A DNA stretch of 64,000 nt. It comes from Streptomyces sp. NBC_00162 (GTDB taxonomy: Bacteria; Actinomycetota; Actinomycetes; Streptomycetales; Streptomycetaceae). The DNA is taken from contig NZ_CP102509.1 in assembly GCF_024611995.1 (NCBI RefSeq), positions 2,170,001-2,234,000 of the forward strand, in the 5' to 3' direction. Position numbers and translations under genes: made by a program. Positions 1 to 7,890 of this stretch are shown in pieces (position 1 is the stretch's first letter; each line of letters opens with the position of its first letter). Below the pieces are notes generated by a model that was not told the DNA's origin, ran no database searches, and saw nothing but the letters and a program-made list of their open reading frames with translations.

Positions 1-80
1 ACGGTCAGGGACATCTGGTTGCTCTGCCCGGACTCCACCAGGGCGGCGACGTTCACGAGCAGCTCGTCAGGCTTCGACAT
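1..80 (-). CDS. N-terminus of an unrecognised protein (partial, runs off the window)
   Basis: Reading leftward from an ATG at 80-78 gives an open frame beginning MSKPDELLVNVAALVESG that is still open at base 1, so only about 26 residues are visible. A purine-rich stretch with GGAG lies upstream on the minus strand but is spaced further than usual. The start resembles short conserved streptomycete hypothetical proteins, but I cannot name a family from this fragment. Confidence 0.5.
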   Translation of the reverse strand, partial: MSKPDELLVNVAALVESGQSNQMSLT

Positions 81-562
81 GGAAGTCAATTCCATTCTCC
101 ACCGCGCCCCGGCGGGCGGAGCCTGCGGTCTATGCGGATCCTACGAGCCCGCGTGTCACTCAGGCCATCATGTTTCCGCGCTCCTGCCTGCTTCACGCAG
201 GGGAGCGATAATCGATGGAGTGGCAGAACGCCGCTTCATCCCCGCACATCGAGCAAGACGATGTGTCGTGCAAGCCTCTGGTCCAGAGACTGACGCTGGC
301 ATCGCACGGTCCGAGCCGCCTGGTGAAGCAACGATTGTGCTTGCAAGGCCTGCTCGGGCGGCCGCTGTCGGGCCTCAGAATTGCCAGTGGCGCCGGGTTG
401 GCCGAGCCCCTCGCCAAGGCGTGTGCCGGGCCCGTGCCCCAACCGTGCCCTTAAGGACGGTCAACAGCGGTCAGACCCGGATCCCGGAAGGCCTCCGAGA
501 GGGGTCCAGCAAGGCCTGTTTACGCAGGTCAGGCGTAGTGCGGACGGCCTCCGCGCAGTAGA
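81..562. other. Gene-free stretch left of the tRNA fragment
   Basis: Several short overlapping frames are open on both strands, but none has a convincing ribosome-binding site, steady third-position GC bias or recognisable protein. The segment lies directly against the tRNA-Gly fragment and may be the edge of an old insertion. I see no transposase, integrase or terminal repeat in it. Confidence 0.4.
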
Positions 563-603
563 TTCCCAAGCTTATAGCGCGGGTTCGATTCCCGTCATCC
601 GCT
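563..603 (+). tRNA. tRNA-Gly(CCC) 3' part only, putative attachment-site remnant
   Basis: The bases read as an anticodon loop TTCCCAA (563-569), variable region, a T-arm with a TTCGATT loop (stem strands GCGGG and CCCGT), the 3' acceptor strand CATCCGC (596-602) and discriminator T603, as expected for glycine tRNA. The sequence before 563 cannot form the D-arm, anticodon 5' strand or a GCGGATG acceptor strand, so the gene is not functional here. A fragment running from the anticodon loop to the 3' end is typical of the core site left when a tyrosine-integrase element inserts into a tRNA gene. An intact copy would be expected elsewhere in the chromosome. Confidence 0.75.
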
Positions 604-608
604 CTTGC

Positions 609-641
609 AAGAAGGCCCAGGTCAGCGACCTGGGCCTTCTT
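609..641 (+). terminator. Perfect 15-bp hairpin after the tRNA fragment
   Basis: AAGAAGGCCCAGGTC (609-623) and its exact reverse complement (627-641) enclose a three-base loop. The hairpin starts five bases after the tRNA 3' end, the usual place for a tRNA terminator, so it probably travelled with the tRNA fragment. Confidence 0.8.
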
Positions 642-1440
642 CATTGTCTAGACCTCTCAGCCTTCGCCGTGCCCTCCGCGTGCCCCAACTCGCCTGAATG
701 CCCTGGCCAGAAGCCTCTTCGCGCACCACTTGCACCGCAGGAGCGCGATGCCGCCTCGCACCGCGAGCAGGAATTCGCGCGACCCGCGCCACAGGCCCGC
801 TCCGGTTCGCCCGTTCACACCCTGAAACGCGGACGATCAACCACCCCGCCCGCGCTACCCAGTTCGCGAGGGCACAGCACCCCCACCGACCCCAGGCACC
901 CCAGCCGCCGGAGGCTGCCCCATCAAGCAGTTGGGCATGGGAGGACTGCGTAGCGGCAAGCCCACTCCGGGCACCCGGGCCACCTCCACGGCAACGACTT
1001 CGCGTTCGTTGTCGTACAGGACCTCACCACCGCGAGGACCGCTCCAGCGGTCCGCCACGTCGGGACCCGCCCCCAATACGTCCTCAACCAGCCAACTTCG
1101 CTGCCGCCTCCTGCAGCCGGCGGCGAGCACCTAAAAAACGCTGCGGTCGGGGTGAACCAATATCTGTCACCGCGGCCTAAGAATTTAACGGATCCCGCGG
1201 GGAGAGTTTCTACCGCAACACGGCGGCCGGAAATATTCAACGCGCACAAGCCACTGCAGCGTGCTACTGTCGATCTCGGTTGCAGTTTTGGTACCCAAGA
1301 ACTTCAAGCGCCTCCAGCAGGAATTCATTCCGCTAGAAGCGCTTTGTATTTCCCGGTCATTTACCGGGCGGGGCATCATCGCGGCGACACGGCGTCCGCA
1401 CAGTGCAGATGCTGGTGTATTGCCCCAAAGGAGATATGAC
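642..1440. other. Long gene-free region upstream of the first cold-shock gene
   Basis: No frame here looks like a real gene. The part nearest the cold-shock gene (about 1180-1440) is less GC-rich and probably forms its promoter and leader. It contains a small inverted repeat CCCGGT/ACCGGG (1352-1357 and 1363-1368). Long leaders are common for cold-shock genes, but I cannot place the transcription start. Confidence 0.4.
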
Positions 1441-1644
1441 ATGGCTGCTGGTACCGTTAAGTGGTTCAATGCGGAAAAGGGTTTCGGCTTCATCGAGCAG
1501 GACGGTGGCGGCGCTGACGTCTTCGCCCACTACTCGAACATCGCCGCCCAGGGCTTCCGCGAGCTGAACGAGGGCCAGAAGGTCACCTTCGACATCGCGC
1601 AGGGCCAGAAGGGCCCGACGGCCGAGAACATCGTTCCCGCCTGA
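1441..1644 (+). CDS. Cold-shock protein (CspA family), first copy
   Basis: This 67-residue protein is a single cold-shock domain that binds single-stranded RNA and DNA and acts as an RNA chaperone. The RNP1 motif KGFGFI and an RNP2-like VFAHYS are both present, and the length is exactly that of streptomycete CspA proteins. The ATG at 1441 follows AAGGAGAT at 1428-1435. It is the first gene of a cold-response set, with the DEAD-box helicase next on the same strand. The second copy at 6521 is about 80 percent identical by eye. Confidence 0.95.
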   Translation: MAAGTVKWFNAEKGFGFIEQDGGGADVFAHYSNIAAQGFRELNEGQKVTFDIAQGQKGPTAENIVPA

Positions 1645-1660
1645 CGCTGACGCGCATTCT

Positions 1661-1702
1661 GCAGCTGGGGCCCGCATCCTTCGGGGTGCGGGCCCCAGCT
1701 GC
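1661..1702 (+). terminator. Terminator after the first cold-shock gene
   Basis: GCAGCTGGGGCCCGCA (1661-1676) pairs perfectly with 1687-1702. The stem continues through CC/GG to a TTCG tetraloop at 1680-1683, a very stable closing loop. No T-tract follows, as is common in Streptomyces. Confidence 0.85.
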
Positions 1703-1928
1703 ATGCATTTCCCGCGGTGGGTTGACCCGCGGTATTGAGCATTGGGGCACTCGGTCGACCGGCCCTCTCGGGGCTGCACCCGAGTCAATTGCTTTGGTTG
1801 TTGCGTCCACATGACGCCACCTTATTCCAGCGCCTGAGCCCGTACAGATTTCCTGTCCGCCAGATCCGCTTTCGCATTCCATTCGGCCCGTTCTCGCAAT
1901 TCCCTGCGCCGCTCCTACGCTGCGGGAA

Positions 1929-1957
1929 TTCCTTGATACGTGCCGCATCAAGGAAGG
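1929..1957 (+). promoter_or_regulatory. Hairpin that covers the ribosome-binding site of the DEAD-box helicase
   Basis: TTCCTTGAT (1929-1937) is the exact reverse complement of ATCAAGGAA (1947-1955), with a nine-base loop. The 3' strand overlaps the Shine-Dalgarno sequence AAGGAAGG (1950-1957) of the helicase gene, whose ATG is at 1964. In the mRNA this stem would hide the ribosome-binding site. Because the product is a cold-linked RNA helicase, the stem could act as a temperature or autoregulatory switch; that role is inference. Confidence 0.6.
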
Positions 1958-1963
1958 TTCCGC

Positions 1964-3478
1964 ATGAACCCCGCACGTACCTACGACCGCTCCTCCCGCA
2001 CCCGCAGCCGCACCGGCGGCCCCGCTTTCGGCGCCGGCGCCGGTTCGGGTCGGGGCAGCCGTTTCGGCTCTTCGACCCCGAGCCGCTCCGGAGCCCCGAG
2101 CCGCTCGGGCGGATACGGCCGCCGACCCGCCGCGGTCCAGGGCGAGTTCGCCCTGCCGAAGACGATCACCCCCGCGCTGCCCGCCGTCGAGGCCTTCGCC
2201 GACCTCGACATGCCGGCCCAGCTGCTGACCACGCTCAGCCGCGAGGGCATGGCCACGCCGTTCCCGATCCAGGCCGCCACCCTGCCCAACACCCTCGCGG
2301 GCCGTGACGTCCTGGGCCGCGGCCGCACCGGCTCCGGCAAGACCCTTGCCTTCGGCCTCGCGCTGCTGGCCCGTACCGCCGGACAGAGCGCCGAGTCGGG
2401 GCAGCCGCTCGCGCTGATCCTCGTACCGACGCGTGAGCTCGCCCAGCAGGTCACCGCCGCGCTCACCCCCTACGCCCGGGCGGTCAAGCTGCGCCTGGCC
2501 ACCGTCGTCGGCGGCATGCCCATCTACCGGCAGGCACAGGCGCTGCGCGCCGGGGCCGAAGTGGTCGTCGCCACGCCCGGCCGGCTCAAGGACCTCATCG
2601 ACCGTGGTGACTGCCGGTTGAACCAGGTCGCCGTCACCGTCCTCGACGAGGCCGACCAGATGGCCGACATGGGCTTCATGCCCCAGGTCACCGCCCTCCT
2701 CGACCAGGTGCGGCCCGAAGGGCAGAGGATGCTGTTCTCCGCCACCCTCGACCGCAACGTCGACCTGCTGGTCCGCCGCTACCTGACCGACCCGGTCGTG
2801 CACTCCGTCGACCCCTCGCAGGGCGCGGTCACCACGATGGAACACCACGTCCTGCACGTCCACGGCACCGACAAGCAGGCCACCACCACCGAGATCGCCG
2901 CCCGCGACGGCCGCGTGATCATGTTCCTCGACACCAAGCACGCCGTGGACCGCCTCACCCAGGACCTCCTCAACAGCGGGGTCCGTGCCGCCGCTCTGCA
3001 CGGGGGCAAGTCCCAGCCCCAGCGGACCCGGACCCTCGCCCAGTTCAAGACCGGGCACGTCACCGTGCTGGTCGCCACGAACGTCGCCGCCCGCGGCATC
3101 CACGTCGACAACCTCGACCTCGTCGTGAACGTCGACCCGCCGACCGACCCGAAGGACTACCTGCACCGCGGCGGACGTACCGCCCGCGCCGGCGAGTCCG
3201 GCAGCGTCGTCACCCTGGTCACCCCCAACCAGCGCCGCGAGATGGCACGCCTCATGCAGGCCGCGGGCGTCACCCCGCAGACCACCCAGGTCCGCTCGGG
3301 CGACGAGGCCCTGAACCGCATCACCGGCGCCCAGGCACCCTCCGGCATTCCGGTCACCATCACCGCACCGGTGTCCGAGCGGCCCAAGCGCAGTACGGCC
3401 TCCCGCGGTCGCCGCGGGCCCGCTTCGGCCGCCCGGCGCGCGAGCGCGCGGCAGTCCGCCTTCGATGCGGCGGCCTGA
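1964..3478 (+). CDS. DEAD-box ATP-dependent RNA helicase
   Basis: The product (504 residues) is an RNA helicase that unwinds short RNA duplexes using ATP and probably helps remodel structured RNA in the cold. It has a basic Ser/Gly/Arg-rich N-terminus, the Q-motif region (FPIQ), motif I GRTGSGKT, motif Ia PTRELA, motif Ib TPGR, motif II DEAD, motif III SAT, and the C-terminal motifs ARGIH and HRGGRTAR. The tail is again basic and disordered. The ATG at 1964 is preferred over an in-frame ATG at 1940 because AAGGAAGG sits seven bases upstream of it. The gene lies between a cold-shock gene and a CBS-domain gene. Confidence 0.95.
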   Translation: MNPARTYDRSSRTRSRTGGPAFGAGAGSGRGSRFGSSTPSRSGAPSRSGGYGRRPAAVQGEFALPKTITPALPAVEAFADLDMPAQLLTTLSREGMATPFPIQAATLPNTLAGRDVLGRGRTGSGKTLAFGLALLARTAGQSAESGQPLALILVPTRELAQQVTAALTPYARAVKLRLATVVGGMPIYRQAQALRAGAEVVVATPGRLKDLIDRGDCRLNQVAVTVLDEADQMADMGFMPQVTALLDQVRPEGQRMLFSATLDRNVDLLVRRYLTDPVVHSVDPSQGAVTTMEHHVLHVHGTDKQATTTEIAARDGRVIMFLDTKHAVDRLTQDLLNSGVRAAALHGGKSQPQRTRTLAQFKTGHVTVLVATNVAARGIHVDNLDLVVNVDPPTDPKDYLHRGGRTARAGESGSVVTLVTPNQRREMARLMQAAGVTPQTTQVRSGDEALNRITGAQAPSGIPVTITAPVSERPKRSTASRGRRGPASAARRASARQSAFDAAA

Positions 3479-3524
3479 GAACAACGTGATCAGGAAACTG
3501 ACCCATCTCTGCAGGAGGCAGATT

Positions 3525-3929
3525 TTGACGCTGGTCCAGATGCAGCCCCGCTCCGCGCATGCCGACCTCGCCCACCGGACGGTGGACGAGGTCATGGAAG
3601 CAGCCGGTCCGCAGGTCTGCGACGACATGACCGTGGATGTGGCCCTGGCCGTCATGGCCGGCTCCCGCGCGGATCATCTGCTCGTCTGTGACGAGGACGG
3701 CCTGTGTACCGGGCTGGTCACCCGGGCCCAGCTCACCGCCGTCCGCGAGAGCGCGGCGTACACGGACCAGCTCCATATACGCGATGTCCTCGGCGACCGC
3801 GGGCCGTTCGCCTCGCCCATGACCGCGATGGCCGAGGCCGAGCACGCGATGCGCTACCGCAGGCTCGCCGCCCTGCCCGTCGTCGATGGACAAGGCAGCG
3901 CTCTGGGCGTCCTCGCCCTCGCCCGCTGA
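3525..3929 (+). CDS. CBS-domain protein
   Basis: A 134-residue protein made almost entirely of a CBS pair, a fold that usually binds adenosine nucleotides and senses energy state. The pattern HLLVCDEDGLCTGLVTRAQL marks the first CBS motif and RLAALPVVDGQG the second. The TTG at 3525 is chosen because a perfect AGGAGG (3513-3518) lies six bases upstream. The longer ATG at 3465 would overlap the helicase gene and has no such site. The gene follows the helicase by 46 bases and is likely cotranscribed with it. Confidence 0.85.
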   Translation: MTLVQMQPRSAHADLAHRTVDEVMEAAGPQVCDDMTVDVALAVMAGSRADHLLVCDEDGLCTGLVTRAQLTAVRESAAYTDQLHIRDVLGDRGPFASPMTAMAEAEHAMRYRRLAALPVVDGQGSALGVLALAR

Positions 3930-3978
3930 ACCCTCTCACCGTGGTCGGACCGTTCCCCTCTTCTCCCTGTGAAGCATC

Positions 3979-4293
3979 ATGCGCTGTGTCATCGCCCGCT
4001 TCCCGTTCGACCTCACCAAGACGGGCGTCCTGGAGTCCATGAAGGGCATCAAGCCCGAGCAGGTCCTCGGCGAGTCCGTGATCATCGGCCGCCGCACCTA
4101 CCCCGTCAAGCAGGTCGGCCAGGTCCTCACCCGCCAAGACCGCCGCGACTTCAGTGCCGGCGAGGTCCTGCGCGCCATGACCCAGCTCGGCTTCACCTGC
4201 CGCGGCGGCCTTCCGCGAGCCGCCGTGGCCACACGCGTGCTCAGCCCCCTTCAGCGGGCCTCCGCGATGCTCGGCACCCCCGTAACCGCCTGA
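3979..4293 (+). CDS. SCO5918-family small protein
   Basis: A 104-residue protein beginning MRCVIARFPFDLTK, a family found in streptomycetes beside cold-shock and helicase genes. Its function is unknown to me. Characteristic segments are MKGIKPEQV, GESVIIGRRTYPVKQVG and DFSAGEVLRAMT. It lies 49 bases after the CBS gene and ends before a strong hairpin, so it is probably the last gene of the helicase unit. I see no membrane segment or signal peptide. Confidence 0.85.
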   Translation: MRCVIARFPFDLTKTGVLESMKGIKPEQVLGESVIIGRRTYPVKQVGQVLTRQDRRDFSAGEVLRAMTQLGFTCRGGLPRAAVATRVLSPLQRASAMLGTPVTA

Positions 4294-4325
4294 CCGGTGG
4301 GCCCGGCGCATGCCGCCGCCCGACA

Positions 4326-4369
4326 GCGAAGAGGGCCCGACCGGCACACGCCGGTATGGCCCTCTTCGC
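4326..4369 (+). terminator. Terminator closing the cold-response gene set
   Basis: GCGAAGAGGGCC (4326-4337) pairs with 4358-4369. An inner stem ACCGGC/GCCGGT (4340-4345 and 4350-4355) closes on an ACAC loop. It lies 32 bases after the SCO5918-type gene. Confidence 0.8.
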
Positions 4370-4651
4370 GTAGCCACAGGGGAGCGCAGATGGGTAGGCC
4401 GCCCCTCCCGGGGGTGTTGTGGCTACGGCGCGTGCGACGGACGCAAGTGCGTCCCGGTTCGGCGGAGGCCCGGCTGCGGCGCAGGTCGACCGCACTCCGG
4501 GCGGCTCCGGTCGACCGAGGACGTATGTGAAGGCGGCGGGCAGGGCGTGGGGTGATCCGAGAGACGCGGCTCCTGCCCGGCACCGAGACCTGACCGCCAG
4601 GACTCCGCGCGGAGAAGCCCTGGATCAACAACCCCGCCCGCAGGATCGCGC
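4370..4651. other. Intergenic region between convergent genes
   Basis: No gene is supported here. A second inverted repeat, CGTAGCCACA (4369-4378) with TGTGGCTACG (4418-4427), encloses a GC-rich segment. It overlaps the end of the preceding terminator by one base and could serve the opposite strand. Confidence 0.4.
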
Positions 4652-5056
4652 CTATCCGCCGGTCCGACGGGGCAGGAGGGCGCGTACGGTTTTCCCGCCT
4701 TCGGGCGTGGGCGTGACGATGGTGGCGCGGGCGAGGTCACTGACCATGTGCCAGCCGAAACCGCCGGTGCCGTCTACCAGGTCGGGGGTACGCGTGCGCG
4801 GCGGTCGGGGGCTGGAGTCCTCGACGGCGACCTCGATGGTGTCGGGGTGCACGGCCAGCCGAAGCGTGTAGGCGCCGCCGCCGTGACGCAGGGCATTGGT
4901 GACGAGTTCGGAGACCACCAGGATCACGGTGTCGGCGTGCTCCGGCTCGATGGCCGGCTGCCCGAGGGTTTCGAGGAATGTCCGGGCGGCCTGGCGCGCC
5001 TCGCCGACGGCAGACAGAGAAGCAAGGGCTGTGCACTCGGCGCTCATCGTGGTCAT
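4652..5056 (-). CDS. ATP-binding anti-sigma-type protein (HATPase_c_2)
   Basis: This 134-residue protein is a GHKL ATPase of the SpoIIAB/RsbW anti-sigma type, which Streptomyces has in large numbers. The N-box is ELVTNALRHGGG, followed by VAVEDSSPRP and the ATP-lid glycine segment GTGGFGWHMV. The ATG at 5056 has GGAG six bases upstream; an in-frame ATG at 5047 is the alternative. It is divergent from the first MerR leader promoter at 5188. No partner sigma factor or antagonist lies beside it, so its target is unknown. Confidence 0.85.
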   Translation of the reverse strand: MTTMSAECTALASLSAVGEARQAARTFLETLGQPAIEPEHADTVILVVSELVTNALRHGGGAYTLRLAVHPDTIEVAVEDSSPRPPRTRTPDLVDGTGGFGWHMVSDLARATIVTPTPEGGKTVRALLPRRTGG

Positions 5057-5187
5057 CGCGCGCTCCGGGTCTGTTGTCGGTGTCCGGCCTTGCCTGCCCG
5101 GTCGTTGTGCCCTGACCCACGACTGTTCAACCTGACTGGACCCGATTACCTCAGCGACACGCACTCAAAAATCTATTGCGGCTGGAG

Positions 5188-5237
5188 TAGACATTGGGCA
5201 GTGGCGTGGTTATGGTTTCTCTCGTAACCCAGAGAGA
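5188..5237 (+). promoter_or_regulatory. Sigma-70-type promoter and palindrome, leader copy 1
   Basis: TAGACA (5188-5193) and TATGGT (5211-5216) are separated by exactly 17 bases. One base after the -10 element an inverted repeat TCTCTC (5218-5223)/GAGAGA (5232-5237) spans the expected transcription start. The second copy keeps the promoter unchanged and alters both arms of the repeat together. Confidence 0.75.
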
Positions 5238-5934
5238 CAGCAGGGCCCGGCAGAGACGAACTGCCGGGCAGCAGTACCCGTAGTTGCAGTGCGCATGACG
5301 GTGCGGTGGTGGAGTTCCGAAGCCAGGGTTGTTGCAGGACGGCGACGGGGCTGACGACCGGACCGGGTGGCCCGCAGTGATCAGGGGCCACCACAAGCAG
5401 TACCGCAGTTAACGCAGTAGCAGTACCTGTAGGTGCAGTACCCAGCAGTGAAGTCAGTGAGCAGCACCTCGGTGAAGGCGTCGGCTGCGGGCGCGCGCAC
5501 CGGGAAGTTCGGCAGTGGGGTTCCAAGTCAGAGCAGACGCACGATGGGCGACGGGGCTGGCTGCCGAAGCGTGGCGCTACGCCAGGCCACGAGCAGTACA
5601 AGCGGTTCGCAGTACCAGCAGTACGCAGTACCCCGCTTGGTAAGTAGTTGACACCGAGGGATGAACGGAGGAGTTGAAGCGCCATCAGGATCGCCCGGAC
5701 GTAAGTCTGAGTCCGGGTACCGCAGGACATCGATAGCGAGGTGGTCTCCGGTCAAGCAACCGCGATCCCCGCACTCCCGGCAGCATCTCGGCCGGGTCAG
5801 CGGAAACAGAAGGCCGGCGCAGCAACAGGGCCGGCAGATGGTGTAGCAGTTCCTTCGGGGCCCTGGTGTTGTAGGCGCCAGGGCCCCTCCCCGCGTTCCG
5901 ACCCCTTCCTCCACCTGTTTCGCAGTGAGGTGCG
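5223..5934 (+). ncRNA. Long structured leader RNA of the first MerR-type gene
   Basis: About 700 bases separate the predicted transcription start from the MerR ATG. The segment carries eight exact copies of GCAGTAC (starting at 5271, 5397, 5420, 5435, 5593, 5609, 5618 and 5625). Helices are GCCCGGCAG/CTGCCGGGC (5245-5253 with 5261-5269, loop AGACGAA), GGTGGCCC/GGGCCACC (5366-5373 with 5385-5392), a GCCGGC pair near 5815-5840, and the terminal hairpin. Loop and helices recur in the second copy. Indels that are not multiples of three between the copies argue against a coding region. I do not recognise a known RNA family. Confidence 0.6.
5857..5887 (+). terminator. Hairpin at the end of leader copy 1
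   Basis: GGGGCCCTGG (5857-5866) pairs with CCAGGGCCCC (5878-5887), extended inward by a T-G and a G-C pair. It sits 47 bases before the MerR start codon and inside the presumed transcript, so it could act as a conditional terminator. No T-tract follows, so that reading is uncertain. Confidence 0.55.
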
Positions 5935-6273
5935 ATGACAGCAGACGACTCGTTCAGCCGTCTCGACGACGACGGCTACCCCGCCTACACGATGGGCCGG
6001 GCCGCAGAGATGCTCGGCACCACCCAGGCCTTCCTCCGCGCCATTGGAGAGGCCCACCTGATCACCCCGCTGCGTTCCGAGGGCGGCCACCGCCGCTACT
6101 CCCGCTCCCAGCTGCGCATTGCCGCCCGCGCCCGTGAACTCGTCGACCAGGGCACTCCCATTGAGGCCGCCTGTCGGATCGTGATGCTCGAGATCCGACT
6201 TGAGGAAGCTCAGCGCGTCAACGCCGAGCACCACTCCCCAGCGCCCGAAGGACGCCCGCGCACGGCGGCCTGA
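5935..6273 (+). CDS. MerR-type helix-turn-helix regulator, first copy
   Basis: A 112-residue DNA-binding protein with a MerR-like winged helix: YTMGRAAEMLGTTQAFLRA forms the helix-turn-helix and GGHRRYSRSQL the wing. The C-terminal part (ARELVDQGTPIEAACRIV onward) is a short helix suited to dimerisation, and no effector-binding domain follows. The ATG at 5935 has GTGAGG just upstream. It is paralogous to the gene at 8664, and each copy sits behind the same long leader. The target is unknown; autoregulation at the promoter palindrome is possible. Confidence 0.85.
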   Translation: MTADDSFSRLDDDGYPAYTMGRAAEMLGTTQAFLRAIGEAHLITPLRSEGGHRRYSRSQLRIAARARELVDQGTPIEAACRIVMLEIRLEEAQRVNAEHHSPAPEGRPRTAA

Positions 6274-6520
6274 GGTGGACGTGCCCACCGGTCGCGGTGG
6301 GCACTCCGACCCGCGCGTGCCGGAGGTATGAGCACCTTGCTCCCTATGGTGACGGGCCGTTGCGTGCGTGTAGCGTCTGCGTCAGCTGTCGTGGTTCGGA
6401 AGTCCCCTTTGCCCACGCCTTGGTGTGGGCGTTTTGCTGTGCAGTGCCGCAGGAACCAGGACGATCACCTCCGCCTTCCGCATGGAGCGGGAGGCGTTCA
6501 TCGACTGGAAGGCATGAGAC

Positions 6521-6724
6521 ATGGCTACGGGAACTGTGAAGTGGTTCAACGCTGAAAAGGGCTTCGGCTTCATCGCCCAGGAGGGTGGCGGCCCGGACGT
6601 CTTCGCCCACTACTCCGCGATCAACTCCTCGGGCTTCCGCGAGCTCCAGGAGGGCCAGGTCGTGACGTTCGACATCACCCAGGGCCAGAAGGGCCCGCAG
6701 GCCGAGAACATCACCCCGGCCTAA
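6521..6724 (+). CDS. Cold-shock protein (CspA family), second copy
   Basis: A 67-residue single cold-shock domain protein with RNP1 KGFGFI and RNP2-like VFAHYS, closely similar to the product at 1441. A GGAAGG site lies upstream of the ATG at 6521. It follows the first MerR gene after 247 gene-free bases, which likely hold its own promoter and leader. It should bind single-stranded nucleic acid and loosen RNA structure in the cold. Confidence 0.95.
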   Translation: MATGTVKWFNAEKGFGFIAQEGGGPDVFAHYSAINSSGFRELQEGQVVTFDITQGQKGPQAENITPA

Positions 6725-7071
6725 CCCTCCCCACCCCGCCCGCGCGGCCGCCGCGATCGGCGCTCACGGCTGTCCGTACAGCTCGCAGGCGCCCGAACAG
6801 CGGACGTCTGCGATGTCGGCGGGAACCGAGGAGTACTGGATCAGGGCCGCGCAGCGTTTGCTGCGCGGCCCTGATCCGCGTCTGGAGCGGGACCGGCCGA
6901 CGGGGAGGCAGACCGGCGACTGTCATCTCGGTGGAGGGCGGCGTGCGCTGTGTCCAAGGCCGCGCCCGGATGGTCCGCGCCTTGTACGCACGACTGGACC
7001 GGCTGATCGGGCCCGTGGCCGGCAGGCCGTAGGGCCCGGGTCATGGCCATGACGGTGAGCCCGTGATTGCG
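6725..7071. other. Gene-free stretch holding a terminator
   Basis: No supported gene lies between the second cold-shock gene and the minus-strand small gene ending at 7072. Its only clear element is the perfect hairpin at 6838-6877. Confidence 0.4.
6838..6877 (+). terminator. Perfect 18-bp hairpin
   Basis: GGATCAGGGCCGCGCAGC (6838-6855) and its exact complement (6860-6877) enclose a GTTT loop. It lies 113 bases beyond the cold-shock stop codon and could also terminate transcripts of the minus-strand operon ending at 7072. Confidence 0.8.
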
Positions 7072-7287
7072 TCAGGACGGTTCGGTCAGGACGTGATCGG
7101 CGCGGGCAAGCTCGGAGACGTGAGCGGCCGCCCCTTCCAGGGGCAGGAGAGGCCGCAAGGGGCAAGAGGCCGGGGTGCGGTCGTGATCGACTCCCGAGGT
7201 GGGCAAGGGTGCCGAGTGAGCACAGGTGGTGGAAACGGCGTAGAGGGTGCCGGAACAGCCCCGGCACACCAGCGAGCCGTGGATCAC
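7072..7287 (-). CDS. Small cysteine-containing protein, unrecognised
   Basis: A 71-residue frame starting GTG at 7287 with a strong GGAGG seven bases upstream, inside the end of the preceding gene. Its GTG overlaps the TGA of that gene (GTGA), which implies translational coupling. The N-terminus contains LVCRGCSGTLY with a CxxC pair and a further cysteine about ten residues on, so metal binding is possible. I do not recognise the family. The overlap and ribosome-binding site are the main reasons for calling it. Confidence 0.55.
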   Translation of the reverse strand: MIHGSLVCRGCSGTLYAVSTTCAHSAPLPTSGVDHDRTPASCPLRPLLPLEGAAAHVSELARADHVLTEPS

Positions 7288-7667
7288 GCGAGTACCTCCG
7301 TTCGAACCGACGCAGCTGCACCGTCAGCAGGGTGGGCATCCCCTGCCAGGTGCAGCTGCCGCAACGTGCTTTCCGTCTCACGCCAGAAGTGCTCGGCAGA
7401 GACCAGACGCTGCCACAGCGGGTCAGGACAGCAGGGGACGGTGGCGCCGCGGGCCGCCCACTCCTCGGCCAACCGCGCGTAAAGGGGTGTGCTCTCGTCC
7501 GGGACCTCTCCACCGGCCTCCCCACCGGCCTCCCCACCGGCGTGCGCCGGACTACGGGAAGGCCACCGGCGCAGCTGTTCCGGAAGACGGGCAGCGGCTC
7601 TGCGCTTACCACTGCCGGACTGAGCACTGCGGTCGAGGTATACCCAACGATCATCCGTCACGTTCGT
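7284..7667 (-). CDS. Unrecognised protein, first gene of a small operon
   Basis: About 127 residues from a TTG at 7667 with GGAAG about seven bases upstream; a GTG at 7661 is the alternative start. The middle contains a 12-base tandem repeat encoding GGEA three times. The C-terminal half reads TPLYARLAEEWAARGATVP then PLWQRLVSAEHFW, reminiscent of small proteins near regulatory loci in streptomycetes, but I cannot assign a function. The third-position GC bias is weaker than in neighbouring genes, which may point to transfer. It is divergent from leader copy 2. Confidence 0.5.
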   Translation of the reverse strand, partial: TNVTDDRWVYLDRSAQSGSGKRRAAARLPEQLRRWPSRSPAHAGGEAGGEAGGEVPDESTPLYARLAEEWAARGATVPCCPDPLWQRLVSAEHFWRETESTLRQLHLAGDAHPADGAAASVRTEVLA

Positions 7668-7890
7668 CAAAACGATTCTTCCACCCCGTTGGACACCGTT
7701 TCCGGTTGGCCGCAACGGCCCCTCCTCCGCTCCCCTGGAGCGGCCGGGATCGGCAACCCCTCGCCGCAGTGGCGTGGCGAACTCGGCGGCGCGGCCGGTG
7801 TCCAGGTCCAGCTCGGCAGTCTCAGGGAGCGGCCGCGTTCGGTCCCGATTACCTCCTGACCAGCCAAGAGCAAATCTATCTCGGCTGGAG

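Larger units (their letters stand above)
5140..6273 (+). repeat. Duplicated module, copy 1 (second copy about 7846-9002)
   Basis: From a shared CCCGATTACCTC through the promoter, leader, terminal hairpin and MerR-type gene, the two segments align along their whole length in the same order and direction. The promoter and several leader blocks are nearly identical, while other parts differ by insertions of 8, 15 and about 20 bases. The duplicates are separated by 1.6 kb holding a cold-shock gene and a minus-strand two-gene operon. Confidence 0.85.

Noticed and set aside
855..1249. Small overlapping frames upstream of the first cold-shock gene
   Set aside because: They lack ribosome-binding sites and consistent codon bias and overlap each other on both strands.
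1583..3655. 690-residue open frame on the minus strand opposite the DEAD-box gene
   Set aside because: It mirrors the real helicase gene; the low-complexity Gly/Ala/Arg composition and absence of a ribosome-binding site mark it as a shadow of GC-rich coding DNA.
5173..5730. 185-residue minus-strand frame in leader copy 1, partly shared with copy 2
   Set aside because: Indels between the copies shift the frame, there is no ribosome-binding site, and the plus-strand promoter and helices explain the conservation better.
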